64,000 nucleotides of DNA from NCBI RefSeq assembly GCF_964355755.1, contig NC_092673.1, positions 21,395,001 through 21,459,000 on the forward strand, written 5' to 3'. This DNA is from Antedon mediterranea (Eukaryota > Echinodermata > Crinoidea > Comatulida > Antedonidae). The notes under the pieces were generated by a model. That model searched no databases and was not told where the DNA came from. It saw nothing but the letters and a program-made list of their open reading frames with translations. Positions 25,901 through 34,563 of this stretch are shown here, in pieces (position 1 is the first letter of the stretch; each line of letters opens with the position of its first letter). The position numbers were made by a program, and so were the translations under genes.

Positions 25901-28900
25901 ATGATCACTTAAAGAAAAGGGATATGTGTTTGGTATAGATAGTCAAAAGAGATGAGCATTCAGGCTATTAATACTTCCTATCACTGGTATTATAACATGC
26001 CAGCTAAAGAAGTGAACATAAGGGTACAAAATAAACAAATGTAAATTTTCTGTCAGTCTTAAACTAAAAACTTCTACGAAATGTGATTTACTGTAATATA
26101 ATTTCTGAATTCTATACATGGACGAAACAAATAATTTACATGCTTGATATATACAGTAGTATGATCTAAATGTATATTTTATATTTGACAGAATACTAGA
26201 ATCTGGGGAGGTACGAAATTTGGGGAAAATTAGGAGGTGGATTATGTTATCATAGTTACCGTATGGCTATTGCATTATCAATATTATCAAATATGTAATA
26301 AATGTCAATAAAATAAATGAAAAACAAACAATTTTAAAGGCATATTGAAAAAATGTCCCGAAAAGTGCATATTGTGCATTTTTCAGAGACGTATACTCTA
26401 ATTAGTCTCATGGGTGGATCCAAGGCCCCCCCTCTACCCGCTCCCCCTGGGCCCCTTCTAAATTTCTAAATGAAATGCAAAAGATGGGACATAAAGTTAA
26501 GCTCAGCCCTTTATTTTACCATTTTTAGGCCCTGGGTCTCCCTATTTCAAAATCAAGTCAATTCTTGAGAACATGAATTTGATGGCTTCATTTTCAATGC
26601 AGGTAAATCCAAATCATTGTTTAAAAATAAAATATACATTATACAGTATACTATATATATCACATTATTTACAGCCGCCAACGAAATCGGTTGTCAACTA
26701 TCTACATAACCCCTAAATAATACACCTAACCCTCTAAATTAACTGAAGTTAACCCCTAAAGAATCTCACCCCCTCAACAAAAATTGTATGCTGATTTCGT
26801 TGGTTATCTGTAAATGCTCAAAACCATAGATTGTAGTATTATAACATTTACAGTAGCAAACATTGAAAATTACATTACTATGAATATTATAATTTTTAGT
26901 ATGCTCACAATTTTAAATTCAGACCTTATTGTACTTAAATATTTCATACATTATTCAGTAAGATGATATAAAACGTGTAACAATATAAATATATAACACA
27001 TCACAAAATAGAACAATAATAAAAACACAAACAATAGACTAGTACTAGTAGAATATTAAAACAACAAAATGTTAAAACATACCTCATTCCTATGCTGTAA
27101 ACGTTTATTGAGTTCAAACATTCTGAAGTCAGGCTGGCTCATAAACGGCATGTGTCGTCTGTAAAACGGAGGAGGAGGGGGAGGACATTGTTGGTTATTA
27201 GTATACATTTCAGGTATAGTAGCCATAGTGCTTTTCAATACTTAACTTCTACTACTACGGTTCTATTCTCTGTCATTGACCAGGCTTGCATGTGAGTGTA
27301 ATACACAGTACATGTAATCAATCACGACTAATGAAGCATAATTTATGTAGCTTATGGCTATGTAAGCTCATCTCTGATTGGTTGATTACTACAGTCAGCT
27401 GGGTATTGATTGGATGGTGTGTGCTAGCAAAGAATATGGCCAAGTACACAGATATATTTATTCTGGGCAGAGAGACAATAATGACCCAAGAAGCTCTGTA
27501 CAGGGTCAACTTATTATTAACCCGGCACATACCAACAACTAAAATAGGGAGATATTTTGTATCAATAATCATACCAAAAAGAAATCAACATGAATAGATA
27601 ATCATATTCTAACACTGAAACTGTATCAAATACCTTGGCTTTTACCATTACCAATGTTAATACAAATTTTAAAATATAACACTGTAAAATGCAATACAGT
27701 ATGTAAAAATTATCCAGTATTCAATGTCTATTCTATTAACTTATTTACCTAGTTTAAGAATTCCAATTTAACCATTTTAGTTTTAATAGGCATAGAAAAA
27801 TCACAAAAATATCAAATTAACTGGTATTTTACATCAATAAAATTGTTTTGCTCAAATTTTAAAATGATGCAGTGTTTAGAAAAAAAACTTCAGATTCATC
27901 AAACCGGCTATTTTTATCAGAAGCAATATTATAGTGTTTTAAAACGTAATACAATATTTTTGTTTTTAAATACATAAAAATATATTTTCTTTGGCTGGCT
28001 GACTTAATCATAGGGCCTGTTTCTGCTGCAACTGCTCAAAATACGGTATAAAAATACGGTATAAAATACGGTATTTTTTATACCGTATTTTTTAGTACCC
28101 CGTTTCTGCTAACAATACTTCTTGGGTGGTCGTGTTAAATTTCATCTTTTTTACCCAAATTGCCATTCATTTATTTGATCGATAATTAAAAGTCGCAATA
28201 AAGGAAGTTTTACGTCTCACTTTCAACAGCCTAGCCCTAGTGATAGAGATGTTGTGAGAGCACAGAAAACATCGTAATGGGGACAATTAATTCGTTCCCT
28301 CCCCGAGTTATTGTATTTTGCAATGTTGTACTGCTTTCGCAGGCTCTTCAGCTTTGAGTTTACTTGCTTTGGAGACAAGTCTATTCCATACTCCTGCTTT
28401 ATTTTTTTAGAAATGTCTTTATAAATGTGGTTGTCCCTTTTATTACCTTTTAGTTGGCTAGACATTTTAGCTTCCCCACACAAATTTATTTAGTAAAACT
28501 GTGACGTCTTCGCTCCACATTTTCGCCGAATATACACGTGTGTAAAACAGCTGACAGCGACAGAAAATAAAAATACGAATGTTGACCTTTTAGTCATGTA
28601 AAAAAAAAATACGGTATTTTTTATTGGCAGCAGAAACGGGTACAAAAAATACGGTATAAATTTGTAAATACCGTATTTTATCCACAAATTTTGTGGAGAA
28701 AATACGGTATACAAAATACGGTATATTTTTTATGAGCGCAGTTTCTGCTGCCAAAAATATACCGTATATATACGGTATTCAAAAAATACCGTATATTTTT
28801 TATGAGCGCAGTTTCTGCTGCCAAAAATATACCGTATATATACGGTATTCAAAAAATACCGTATAATATACGGTATTTAGTTGGCAGCAGAAACAGGGCC

Positions 28901-31900
28901 ATAGTGATTGACTTAATCACTGCAATCTGAATATAAATACGCAATTCTTTCTTTGATAAGTTGGATGCTTTGGATAATTTTGCCTAAAGGTATAACTAAT
29001 GTATGAAGTATGATGAATGTCATTATGATAATAAGGTAACATACAGTATGTATGATACTATCAAAACATAAGAACATTCAAAACACTTGACAAACAATGT
29101 GATGTGCCCAAATATGGTAGTGATATGCCCAAATATGGTACTCTATGACATCATCATGTCTATATATGGGCACATTACATTTTTTTGTAATTATAAAGTA
29201 TGATAGTGTCGACAGAGCTTAACCAGTATAGTATAGTTCTGTATTTACCATGAATACTATTAATATCCAGTCGGTTTTAAAAAAATAACCTCAGAAAAAT
29301 TAAAACAGTAACGCTCCAAAAATAAAGCTTTTAAACTTTTCCCGATTTATACCAATTACCATCAAAATATATTCAGATGTAAAGTCTGATTTGGGTCCAG
29401 TCGAAGAGTGTCGGATTCTGGGATTGTATACTTTAATATCATCACAGTTTTGCGTATTTTATTTATTTAATGTTTTTAAAATGATGATGTAATTGGTAAT
29501 AAAAAATATTAAGAGCAAGAATAATACATTGAACTAGTTTTTCTTATAACATCTTCCTACAACAAGACAACAACAATAACACATGTGTAATATTGTATGA
29601 TTAAAGTTTTCTTGAGAGGCCCTGCCAACTGTAAAAATAGAAAATACAGTCATATACTGTATTCAATATATTAGTCATAAAGTAGTCAATGAATAACAGG
29701 TTACAACAGAACATAGCAGAACCTGTAGTAATATAACTACAAAATGATTCACTCGTACTCAACGCAGTTTATCATCACAAAAATTGCGTACAACCGATAC
29801 TAGAGAAAAAAAAACCGGAGAAAATGGAACAGTCCAAAAAATAATCTCAAGGCAATTGGTAAAGTAATGGTTAACATAGGAACATTCTGAAGAAAACAAA
29901 TTAAGACGAAAGCGTCGCGGAGTTGTTAAACCTAGAAATCAGCAGGCCCATACTTCCTCCGCATCATCAAGTTTTCATTGGTTAGCGTCAGAGTCTCTGT
30001 TTGTTCCTTCCTTCTAGATCAACTTGGAAGTAAAACATACTAATTTCGAGTCAACTATGAGCATGTCAAATAAACGCAACTACGGTTATTACTCAAATAA
30101 GGTGACAAACAGTGATAAATACTATCATTCGACTCCACTCCTTGTCGGGCGTACGCCTAAAGTTTCATCGCAGACCTGCCACAAATTTAGAACGGGTTAA
30201 TTAGTCGTTAAGTGTCTACAGGAATATCGAGGGATTATATTGATTAGCAGGAAGTTCTTTAAACCGTAATCAGCTAAAACCACAACGACATAACACAAAT
30301 CACAATTTCTTACTATACATAATATAATGTACATTCATGCGCTTTCATCAATGAAATAGTTGAAATATTCCGATTATAATAATATGTTGATTTTGAGGGT
30401 ATGATTGATGTAGCGCCCTCGTCGTCATTTGTCATGATCTGAATTGAATATTAAGCATGTCCACTTGAACATGATGGTACATACTTACTGTATTTTGTCA
30501 CAATTTTGTTCAGAAATTTATTTGATAATTTTTAATTGGTGAGTTATGTCTAACTGTAGTGTACAGTAAAAATGTAGGGAAGGGGATTGGATATTGATTC
30601 AATTCAATTTATCTATTATTGGTCCAATTCAAATAGTAATATATTACTGTAAACTTTAATAAGTCATTAAATTATAATAATTATAAAAAATATAAAAGAT
30701 CAACATTTTGAAAATTTATAAAATAATTAATAGAATCACAAAATTAAATAATTAATATCTAAATATTTAATATTTAAAACATTTCACACACAGTAGTAAT
30801 TGTGTACTATATTTTAATGTTGTTTATTGACAATATGAACAGTGATTACAGTTTTTCTGCTGTAACCTGCTTTCACTTAAAAACATCAAAGCAATTTTTT
30901 TACCCTTTAATTAACTGATGAATTAAAACAAATTTAAGCTGCACGCAAAGACTCTGGATGGCAGCCAAGTGAGAATTTACAAAGTAAATAATAACTAATT
31001 AATAAGTTTATAAGTATTTTCAGGGATGTCTAACATGCTAATACCTTAACTTTCGGTTACAGTTTTATATACTGTACTTAACTAAGCTCTCAATGACAAA
31101 GTTGTAAAAATACAGAATACAAAATGAACAGGGAAACGTTTATAATTAATAAACTATTATGCCCTTACAAAATTACACTAAAATTAATATTATAATTTAA
31201 AAATATTATAAAAATTATTTTAAATATCAATTTAAATATTCATGATTTTGTTAATAAATACTGTCTTAATGACTTGTATTGTAAACAAAGTTGTAAAAAT
31301 AAATGTAAAAATACAAAATACATAATGGATAGGGACAAATTATTTTAAATATCAATTTAATTATTCATGATTTTGTTAATTAATACGGCATCCTAATAAC
31401 AATTAATTGATACCAAATAGTGTGACGTTCTAATCATGTTAGCACACATTGCAGGAAATTTTAATTTTTAATAATTCTTCCTTTCTTTATTTTTATCAAA
31501 CTTCCTAATTTTGTTATAGTAATTCTTATCTTTATTAACAATAGGCCAGCTATTGTAAGTCTCCTGTGAGTTTAATAACCTAAAGAAAAGTAACCAGTTC
31601 TAATAAATAAAGACAATGCAGTTCTGCTGATTAGTTAGCTCCTTTTTATTACCAGTAATTACTTCATTTACCAGTAATTACTTCATTTACCAAGTCATAT
31701 TTAGGGAGGTCGGCTAAAATACATTTTAGGATTTAAATAAAAATTAAACCGGTCAACCTTACTAATATTAGAAAGAAAGGCACTCCAAGAGTGCATACCT
31801 CCGTCTACTGTAAAATTCCGCTACATAAGATTTCTCCCGAAAACATATATTTTTTCATTTTTGTGTATAATGCTATGTGTAAACTGTGATTTCACTAATT

Positions 31901-32982
31901 TCACTACAATAGTACAACTTTGTGAATGTGAGTTTGGTGTAATGGTTATATACTGTACAGCCTTACACAGTTGAGGTCCCTGGTTCAATTCCTACTAAGG
32001 ATCTTTTTTTTTCATCATCCTTATTTTTTTTTTTTTTTTTTTCCTATCTTTTAACCCTAACAGGTCTGAAAATAGTAATAATAATAAGTGGTCCAGGATC
32101 CCAATTCTGGACCACTTATTTGGATTTCCTCCAAAATGTAATGAAGTGGTTCTTGTCCACATATCTATCTTTGGTTTCAATTTGGTAAATATCTAGCAAT
32201 ATAACTTTTTGAGTAATCCTGCAAACAAACACACACGCGATCGACTACATCTTGCTTTTTTAACAAGGAAGGCAGAAGAAATGTTGTTTTATACAGTAGT
32301 AAAATAAATATAACATTTACTGATTTCAATTCAACATAAACAGTGTAATAAATGTTTCTAATACTGTATTAAAATGACTGTAATAATTTCTTGGTAAAAT
32401 ACATAAAGCTACAGAGACAGAAAAAGAAAATACAAACAATTGTTTTTACTATAAATAAAAACATTAAAGTTTGCCATCAATGTACAGTATGTTTAAAGAT
32501 GTATTTTCCCCCTGAAAAAATAATTCTTAAACAAATTTTTGTTGAATTTAACCTAAAAGAACTGTATTGAAAGCAAAAAATAGTCAAATTGGCAGCCAGC
32601 CGATGGGTTTTTGGTTGAATTTATCTATTTATTTTTTTAATTTTAAGTGCAAACATTAATTTTTTTCTTCTTTTTTTTTCTACGGAAGTGATTAACTTTA
32701 TTTTCATGTTTTTGGGGAACAATACATCTTTATTAATAACTATGTTTTCATTATTCTTACGATATTGTTTTTCTTTTGGTACAGTACTGTTATTTTTACT
32801 ATTACTACTGTAGCCCTCTCAGTAATGGCATGGGTCATATCACACTATTACACCTATATAGTATCTTGATACTCTGATTTCATGGCAATAAGTAATAACT
32901 GGTAAAATGATTGTACTTACGGTGGGAAGCCAGGATGGTGGTCACGGGCATCTATGGGCCCTGGTATACCTGGAGCAGGCAT
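7923..32982 (-). CDS. LDB1: LIM-domain-binding cofactor (LDB1/Chip), nine coding exons, complete
   Basis: Nuclear adaptor that dimerises and bridges LIM-homeodomain and LMO proteins to enhancer complexes. Coding exons: 32982-32921, 27158-27083, 24856-24754, 24349-24177, 11846-11724, 10842-10765, 10588-10465, 8868-8717 and 8171-7923. All junctions are GT-AG with compatible phases, 1140 nt including stop (379 aa; human LDB1 is 375 or 411). Residues 36-205 form the dimerisation region (FELNKRLQ, DNLWWDAF, IGRTLIPRYFRSIFEGG, LEFTFDDLMRI, LSKNVTRQGLTHFTLNYLR). Next come LCVILEPMQELMSRHK and QKWQRMVAPP, then a basic nuclear signal KKRRRK near residue 255. The last exon holds the LIM-interaction domain (VMVVGEPSLMGG, DEDERLISRLENTQFD). 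The single-stranded-DNA-binding-protein contact region of the family is retained. Intron 4 is 12.3 kb. The start is the ATG at 32982; an upstream in-frame extension is possible. Assignment to the LDB family is certain. Confidence 0.96.
8330..8512. mobile_element. SINE-like fragment in LDB1 intron 8
   Basis: GTTCTTTAATGTGCACTATG and CATCTCATCCGAAGGACAAGG resemble the body shared by the SINE copies at 33476 and 44349 (GTTCTTTAAAGTGCAC, TTATCCGAGAAGAC). A tail like GTAAAGCATCTTGCCTAAAG follows. The tRNA head was not seen, so the call rests on these body words only. Confidence 0.5.
9035..9179. mobile_element. MITE family A in LDB1 intron 7
   Basis: Begins TAAAGCTCTGTCTACACTATC and ends GATAGTGTAGACAAAGCTTAA. 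The inside is shorter than in other copies, with a single TATGGCCATATTTGGGCACATCAC core. Confidence 0.85.
10910..11660. repeat. 38-bp minisatellite filling LDB1 intron 5
   Basis: The unit is GACCATTACACCCATCTCAG plus CCCTTTAGGTCTACCTCA, 38 bp. About thirteen nearly identical copies run from 10921, then degenerate copies of about 38-46 bp continue to about 11660. The host intron is only 881 nt, so the array makes up most of it. The array ends within 70 nt of both flanking exons. In the direction of LDB1 transcription each regular unit reads ...GTCTGAG|GTAGACC..., a weak donor-like word. Confidence 0.9.
11948..12070. mobile_element. SINE family E fragment plus G-run
   Basis: The words GGATCTGGGTTCAA, TTAGACTTGGTTTATAAG and TTGCTGTTGGATAA match the family E body. 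The copy ends in a run of about 13 G (12049-12061). It lies in LDB1 intron 4. Confidence 0.5.
14824..15010. mobile_element. MITE family A, near-complete copy
   Basis: Starts TTAAGCTCTGTCTACACTAT and ends ATAGTATAGACAGAGCTTTAA. Between them are three TATGGTAGTGATATGC-type blocks, ATGACATCATCATGTCCATA and GGGTACATCACATTTTTTTG. This is the best copy in the window for defining the family ends; both flanks are TTAA-like. Confidence 0.9.
16125..16345. repeat. 59-bp tandem repeat, about 3.7 copies
   Basis: The unit includes TTCATTATTAGGCTTTAAGC, AAAATTATATATTCAACATT and TATTAATTTGCATAT. Successive AAGTTC words at 16182, 16241 and 16300 give a period of 59. It is very AT-rich and non-coding, within LDB1 intron 4. 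Confidence 0.9.
18355..19325. repeat. Polypyrimidine minisatellite (CTTTTTCTCACATCTTCCTC)
   Basis: Nearly 1 kb is almost pure C/T on the plus strand, broken mainly by the recurring CACAT/CACAC. Units of roughly 28-45 bp combine CTTTTTCTCACATCTTCCTC with variable runs of TTTCTTTC. A block starting CTTTTCTTCCCTTTCTTTCTCCG occurs near 18415 and again near 18729, a higher-order repeat of about 315 bp. In LDB1 pre-mRNA, read from the other strand, this is GA-rich. Long ORFs across it (475 and 356 codons on the plus strand) are low-complexity by-products. Confidence 0.9.
22217..22388. mobile_element. Small inverted-repeat element (GGTGCGGAT ends)
   Basis: ATAATCAGGTGCGGATTTTA on the left pairs with TGGATCCGCGCCTGATAAT on the right. 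The inside is AT-rich and there is no ORF. It is a probable MITE in LDB1 intron 4. A GGTGGATCCAAGG fragment at about 26415 may be a relative. Confidence 0.6.
25370..25850. repeat. Tandem repeat of about 160-173 bp, three copies
   Basis: GGTACTTAATGGGGCCAAAA occurs at about 25398, 25558 and 25731. Each is followed by CAACTGGCAATTGG-type, GGTGTAAAGTAT and GATAAACTACC words. The copies differ by small indels. They lie in LDB1 intron 2. Confidence 0.85.
28013..28900. mobile_element. Harbinger-like DNA transposon, internally deleted
   Basis: The ends are inverted repeats: GGGCCTGTTTCTGCTGC on the left and, on the complementary strand of the right end, GGCCCTGTTTCTGCTGC. ATA flanks both sides (28010-28012 and 28901-28903), consistent with a 3-bp target duplication as in PIF/Harbinger elements. 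Inside, the outer 80-150 bp are packed with the word AATACGGTAT in both orientations, and a block of about 68 bp (TTTTTTATGAGCGCAGTTTC...) is tandemly duplicated near 28726 and 28794. The centre holds a Myb/SANT-like ORF. No transposase is present. It sits in LDB1 intron 1. Confidence 0.8.
28223..28483 (-). CDS. Myb/SANT-like DNA-binding ORF of the Harbinger-like element
   Basis: The ORF has 86 codons. Its middle reads KDISKKIKQEYGIDLSPKQV, NSKLKSLRKQYNIAKYNN and then CPHYDVF, the layout of the second and third helices of the Myb/SANT-like (trihelix) domain encoded by the accessory ORF of PIF/Harbinger transposons. The first helix with its usual tryptophan is absent from this frame, so the domain is truncated at its N-terminus and the ORF is likely a remnant of the accessory DNA-binding protein. 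The element's own TIRs enclose it, which explains why it lies inside an LDB1 intron on the same strand. A domesticated function is not supported by anything seen here. Confidence 0.55.
   Translation of the reverse strand: MCGEAKMSSQLKGNKRDNHIYKDISKKIKQEYGIDLSPKQVNSKLKSLRKQYNIAKYNNSGRERINCPHYDVFCALTTSLSLGLGC
29050..29222. mobile_element. MITE family A, left end truncated
   Basis: The left end keeps only ATACTATCAAAAC. The CCCAAATATGGTAGTGATATG blocks, ATGACATCATCATG and the right end GTCGACAGAGCTTAA are clear. It is in LDB1 intron 1. Confidence 0.75.
31770..32240. mobile_element. Dispersed tRNA-like repeat H, copy 1
   Basis: AGAGTGCATACCTCCGTCTACTG begins a block that contains a tRNA-like stretch (TTGGTGTAATGG then GGTTCAATTCC). 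The same order recurs at 34800-35245 with CCTCCGCCTACTG and GGTTCAAGTCC. It is a probable SINE with internal pol III boxes. A poly-T run (32026-32042) follows the box B. Confidence 0.6.
32493..32735. mobile_element. MITE family C (TTAAAGATGTATTGTCCCCC), degenerate copy
   Basis: Left end TTTAAAGATGTATTTTCCCCC, right end GGGGAACAATACATCTTTATT. Inside are AGTCAAATTGGCAGCCAGC and GGGTTTTTGGTTGAATTTA, as in the fuller copy at 42480-42832. It lies just downstream of LDB1 exon 1, in intron 1. Confidence 0.8.
32921..32982 (-). CDS. LDB1: LDB1 coding exon 1
   Basis: Sixty-two nt encode a short Gly/Pro-rich N-terminus ending ARDHHPGFPP, with a consensus donor CC|GTAAGT in phase 2. It joins in frame to the acceptor at 27159, whose exon opens RHMPFMSQPDFRMFELNKR. 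This matches the human order, Pro/Gly-rich then RHTPYGNQTDYRIFELNKR. The frame is open a further 23 codons upstream of the ATG before a TGA, so either this ATG is the start or the exon has an upstream partner. Confidence 0.75.
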
Positions 32983-34459
32983 ACCAACAAACGGGAACCT
33001 CTGCCTATTCAGGGTGGGAAGTAATGATTCGTCCAGGGTTTCAAATTGGTTTCAATTCTAACAATTTGACGATAAAGTTCTCAAGTCTGTTTCTTTGTTT
33101 TCTTGAGATCGGAATACAGTACTCGTCAACAACTTGGGATGTAAATAAAGTTGGAATGTTAAATGCAAAGTCTGAAATGTCTGAAAAGAAAGTTACCTTG
33201 AGTGAAAATATTATATTTCTATTTATTATTAGGACAATAAAATGGCATGAACACTACAGTACATCAAAATAAAAACTATACATATTAATTCTCTCAACAA
33301 AACCCATAAGATACAACAATTCTCGTACATTCAGTGCCCTAAAAGCAGCTGCATAGCTTTGTGGAAGCTACAAACACTTGAACGGATTTAGATAATAAAT
33401 GTACACTTTTTCTTTATTTTTGTTTTCTTTCTTATTAAGTTTACAACATTAATTGTTTGTTTGTTTTATCTTTATACTGGGTGACCTCTTCAGTCAAAGA
33501 CTGATCTCCCAGAGGGCCCAGTTGGTGATCAGTGGCTGTGATGTACTAATACACCGGGGTAACCCCCTACTCGTCTCGAAAGATGTACTAGGTTCTTTAA
33601 AGTGCACACGAGCAAGTTGTGTACACTGGACCTACGGTTTATAGTCCTTATCCGAGAAGACTCGTTCTACCACCAGAACCATGGAGTGAGTGAGCCTCGA
33701 ACCCCTGCCGATGTTATGGCTACGTGATTACGGTTCCACTGTCTTAACCGCTCGGCCACTCACTCACCTAATTAATTAATGCAAACTATACTACTGTACT
33801 GATGGACTACCTTTCATTTTAGGGGAAACAATGACTTTTGCAAACAAAACACATACACAAATATTTTTATCTACTGCACTATTTTACATTATAAACATTT
33901 ATATTATTCTATTCATACTGGTACAAGAAATACCTATTACAGGATTATATGTACACACAACACTGCAAACGATAGAAGACTATTTTAATGTACAGGTTCA
34001 CAATACTGTACACTGACATAACACCATCCATTCCATCCACCTCCTCCTATTATTCAGTGCAGTACAGGATCCGTGCAGTAACTAGACCACCAGATACTTA
34101 TCTTTACAAGCCTAAAGCCTTAAGATATCATCATATGCGTACGCTAAAAACATACTTCATGATATATAATGTATAAATTATCAAAATATTTAGTTTTATA
34201 CCTATTTTAATTGTGTTTTCAATGCAAATTTGGAACAAAAGCAAATCCTCTTCGTGAAAATTAAAAGCTTCGGAAAGTGCGCCCCCATGAGACAACATTA
34301 ATTAATTAAAAAGGTCAAAGTTGATTGTGATGATTCGCTTGATCGATTCCAGTGCCGCATTGTGTTCTTGGATTTTAAAAAACAAATCTGAGTTAACTTT
34401 AGTTATTTTCGTAATGGACGTATAATTGTTTGTATTTAGGGACATATCTATTTTATTTG
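32983..34459. promoter_or_regulatory. Divergent LDB1/IDE intergenic region
   Basis: The LDB1 start codon (minus) and the IDE start codon (plus) are only 1477 bp apart. Both promoters must lie here unless LDB1 has a further upstream exon. The right part near 34250-34460 is free of recognised repeats, while the middle is taken by a SINE (33476-33768). No TATA box or other specific site could be assigned with confidence. Confidence 0.5.
33476..33768 (-). mobile_element. tRNA-Ser/Leu-headed SINE, family D
   Basis: On the minus strand it begins GTGAGTGAGTGGCCGAGCGG (box A) and continues to AGGGGTTCGAGGCTCAC (box B), a clear class-II tRNA-like head. The body follows with CTTCTCGGATAAGGACTA, GTGCACTTTAAAGAACCTAG and CATCTTTCGAGACGAGTAGG. 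A second copy in plus orientation is at 44349. Box A and box B mark an internal pol III promoter. Confidence 0.85.
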
Positions 34460-34563
34460 ATGCATAGACTCACTGTTCTTTATCGCCATTTGTCATCGAG
34501 CTTGGTTGTTAAACCAGGTTTCCTTAGAATAAATCAGCAGTTTGGTGGAGGCCTAAAACAAAT
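34460..34563 (+). CDS. IDE: IDE coding exon 1: mitochondrial presequence-like
   Basis: Encodes [20 protein letters not shown] and then [14 protein letters not shown]: basic, Ser-rich and without acidic residues, as expected for a mitochondrial presequence. The donor AT|GTGAGT is in phase 2 and fits the phase of the exon at 35856. Human IDE likewise carries its presequence on a separate first exon, and Met45 here aligns with human Met42, the alternative cytosolic start. Too short and too divergent for homology to prove it; position, composition and phase support it. Confidence 0.8.

Noticed and set aside
27056-27238. ATG at 27226 (MATIPEM) as the LDB1 start
   Set aside because: Kept only as a possible alternative start. 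The polyproline stretch is the acceptor pyrimidine tract, and the spliced N-terminus matches the family better.
28223-28483. Independent Myb/SANT host gene
   Set aside because: It sits between matching terminal inverted repeats with flanking ATA, lacks the first helix, and has no visible partner exons.
32907-33272. 121-codon plus-strand ORF
   Set aside because: It is antisense to LDB1 exon 1 and its flank; the minus-strand frame has the conserved junction.
33476-33768. Functional tRNA-Ser/Leu gene on the minus strand
   Set aside because: Only the head resembles a tRNA; it continues into a shared SINE body found again at 44349.
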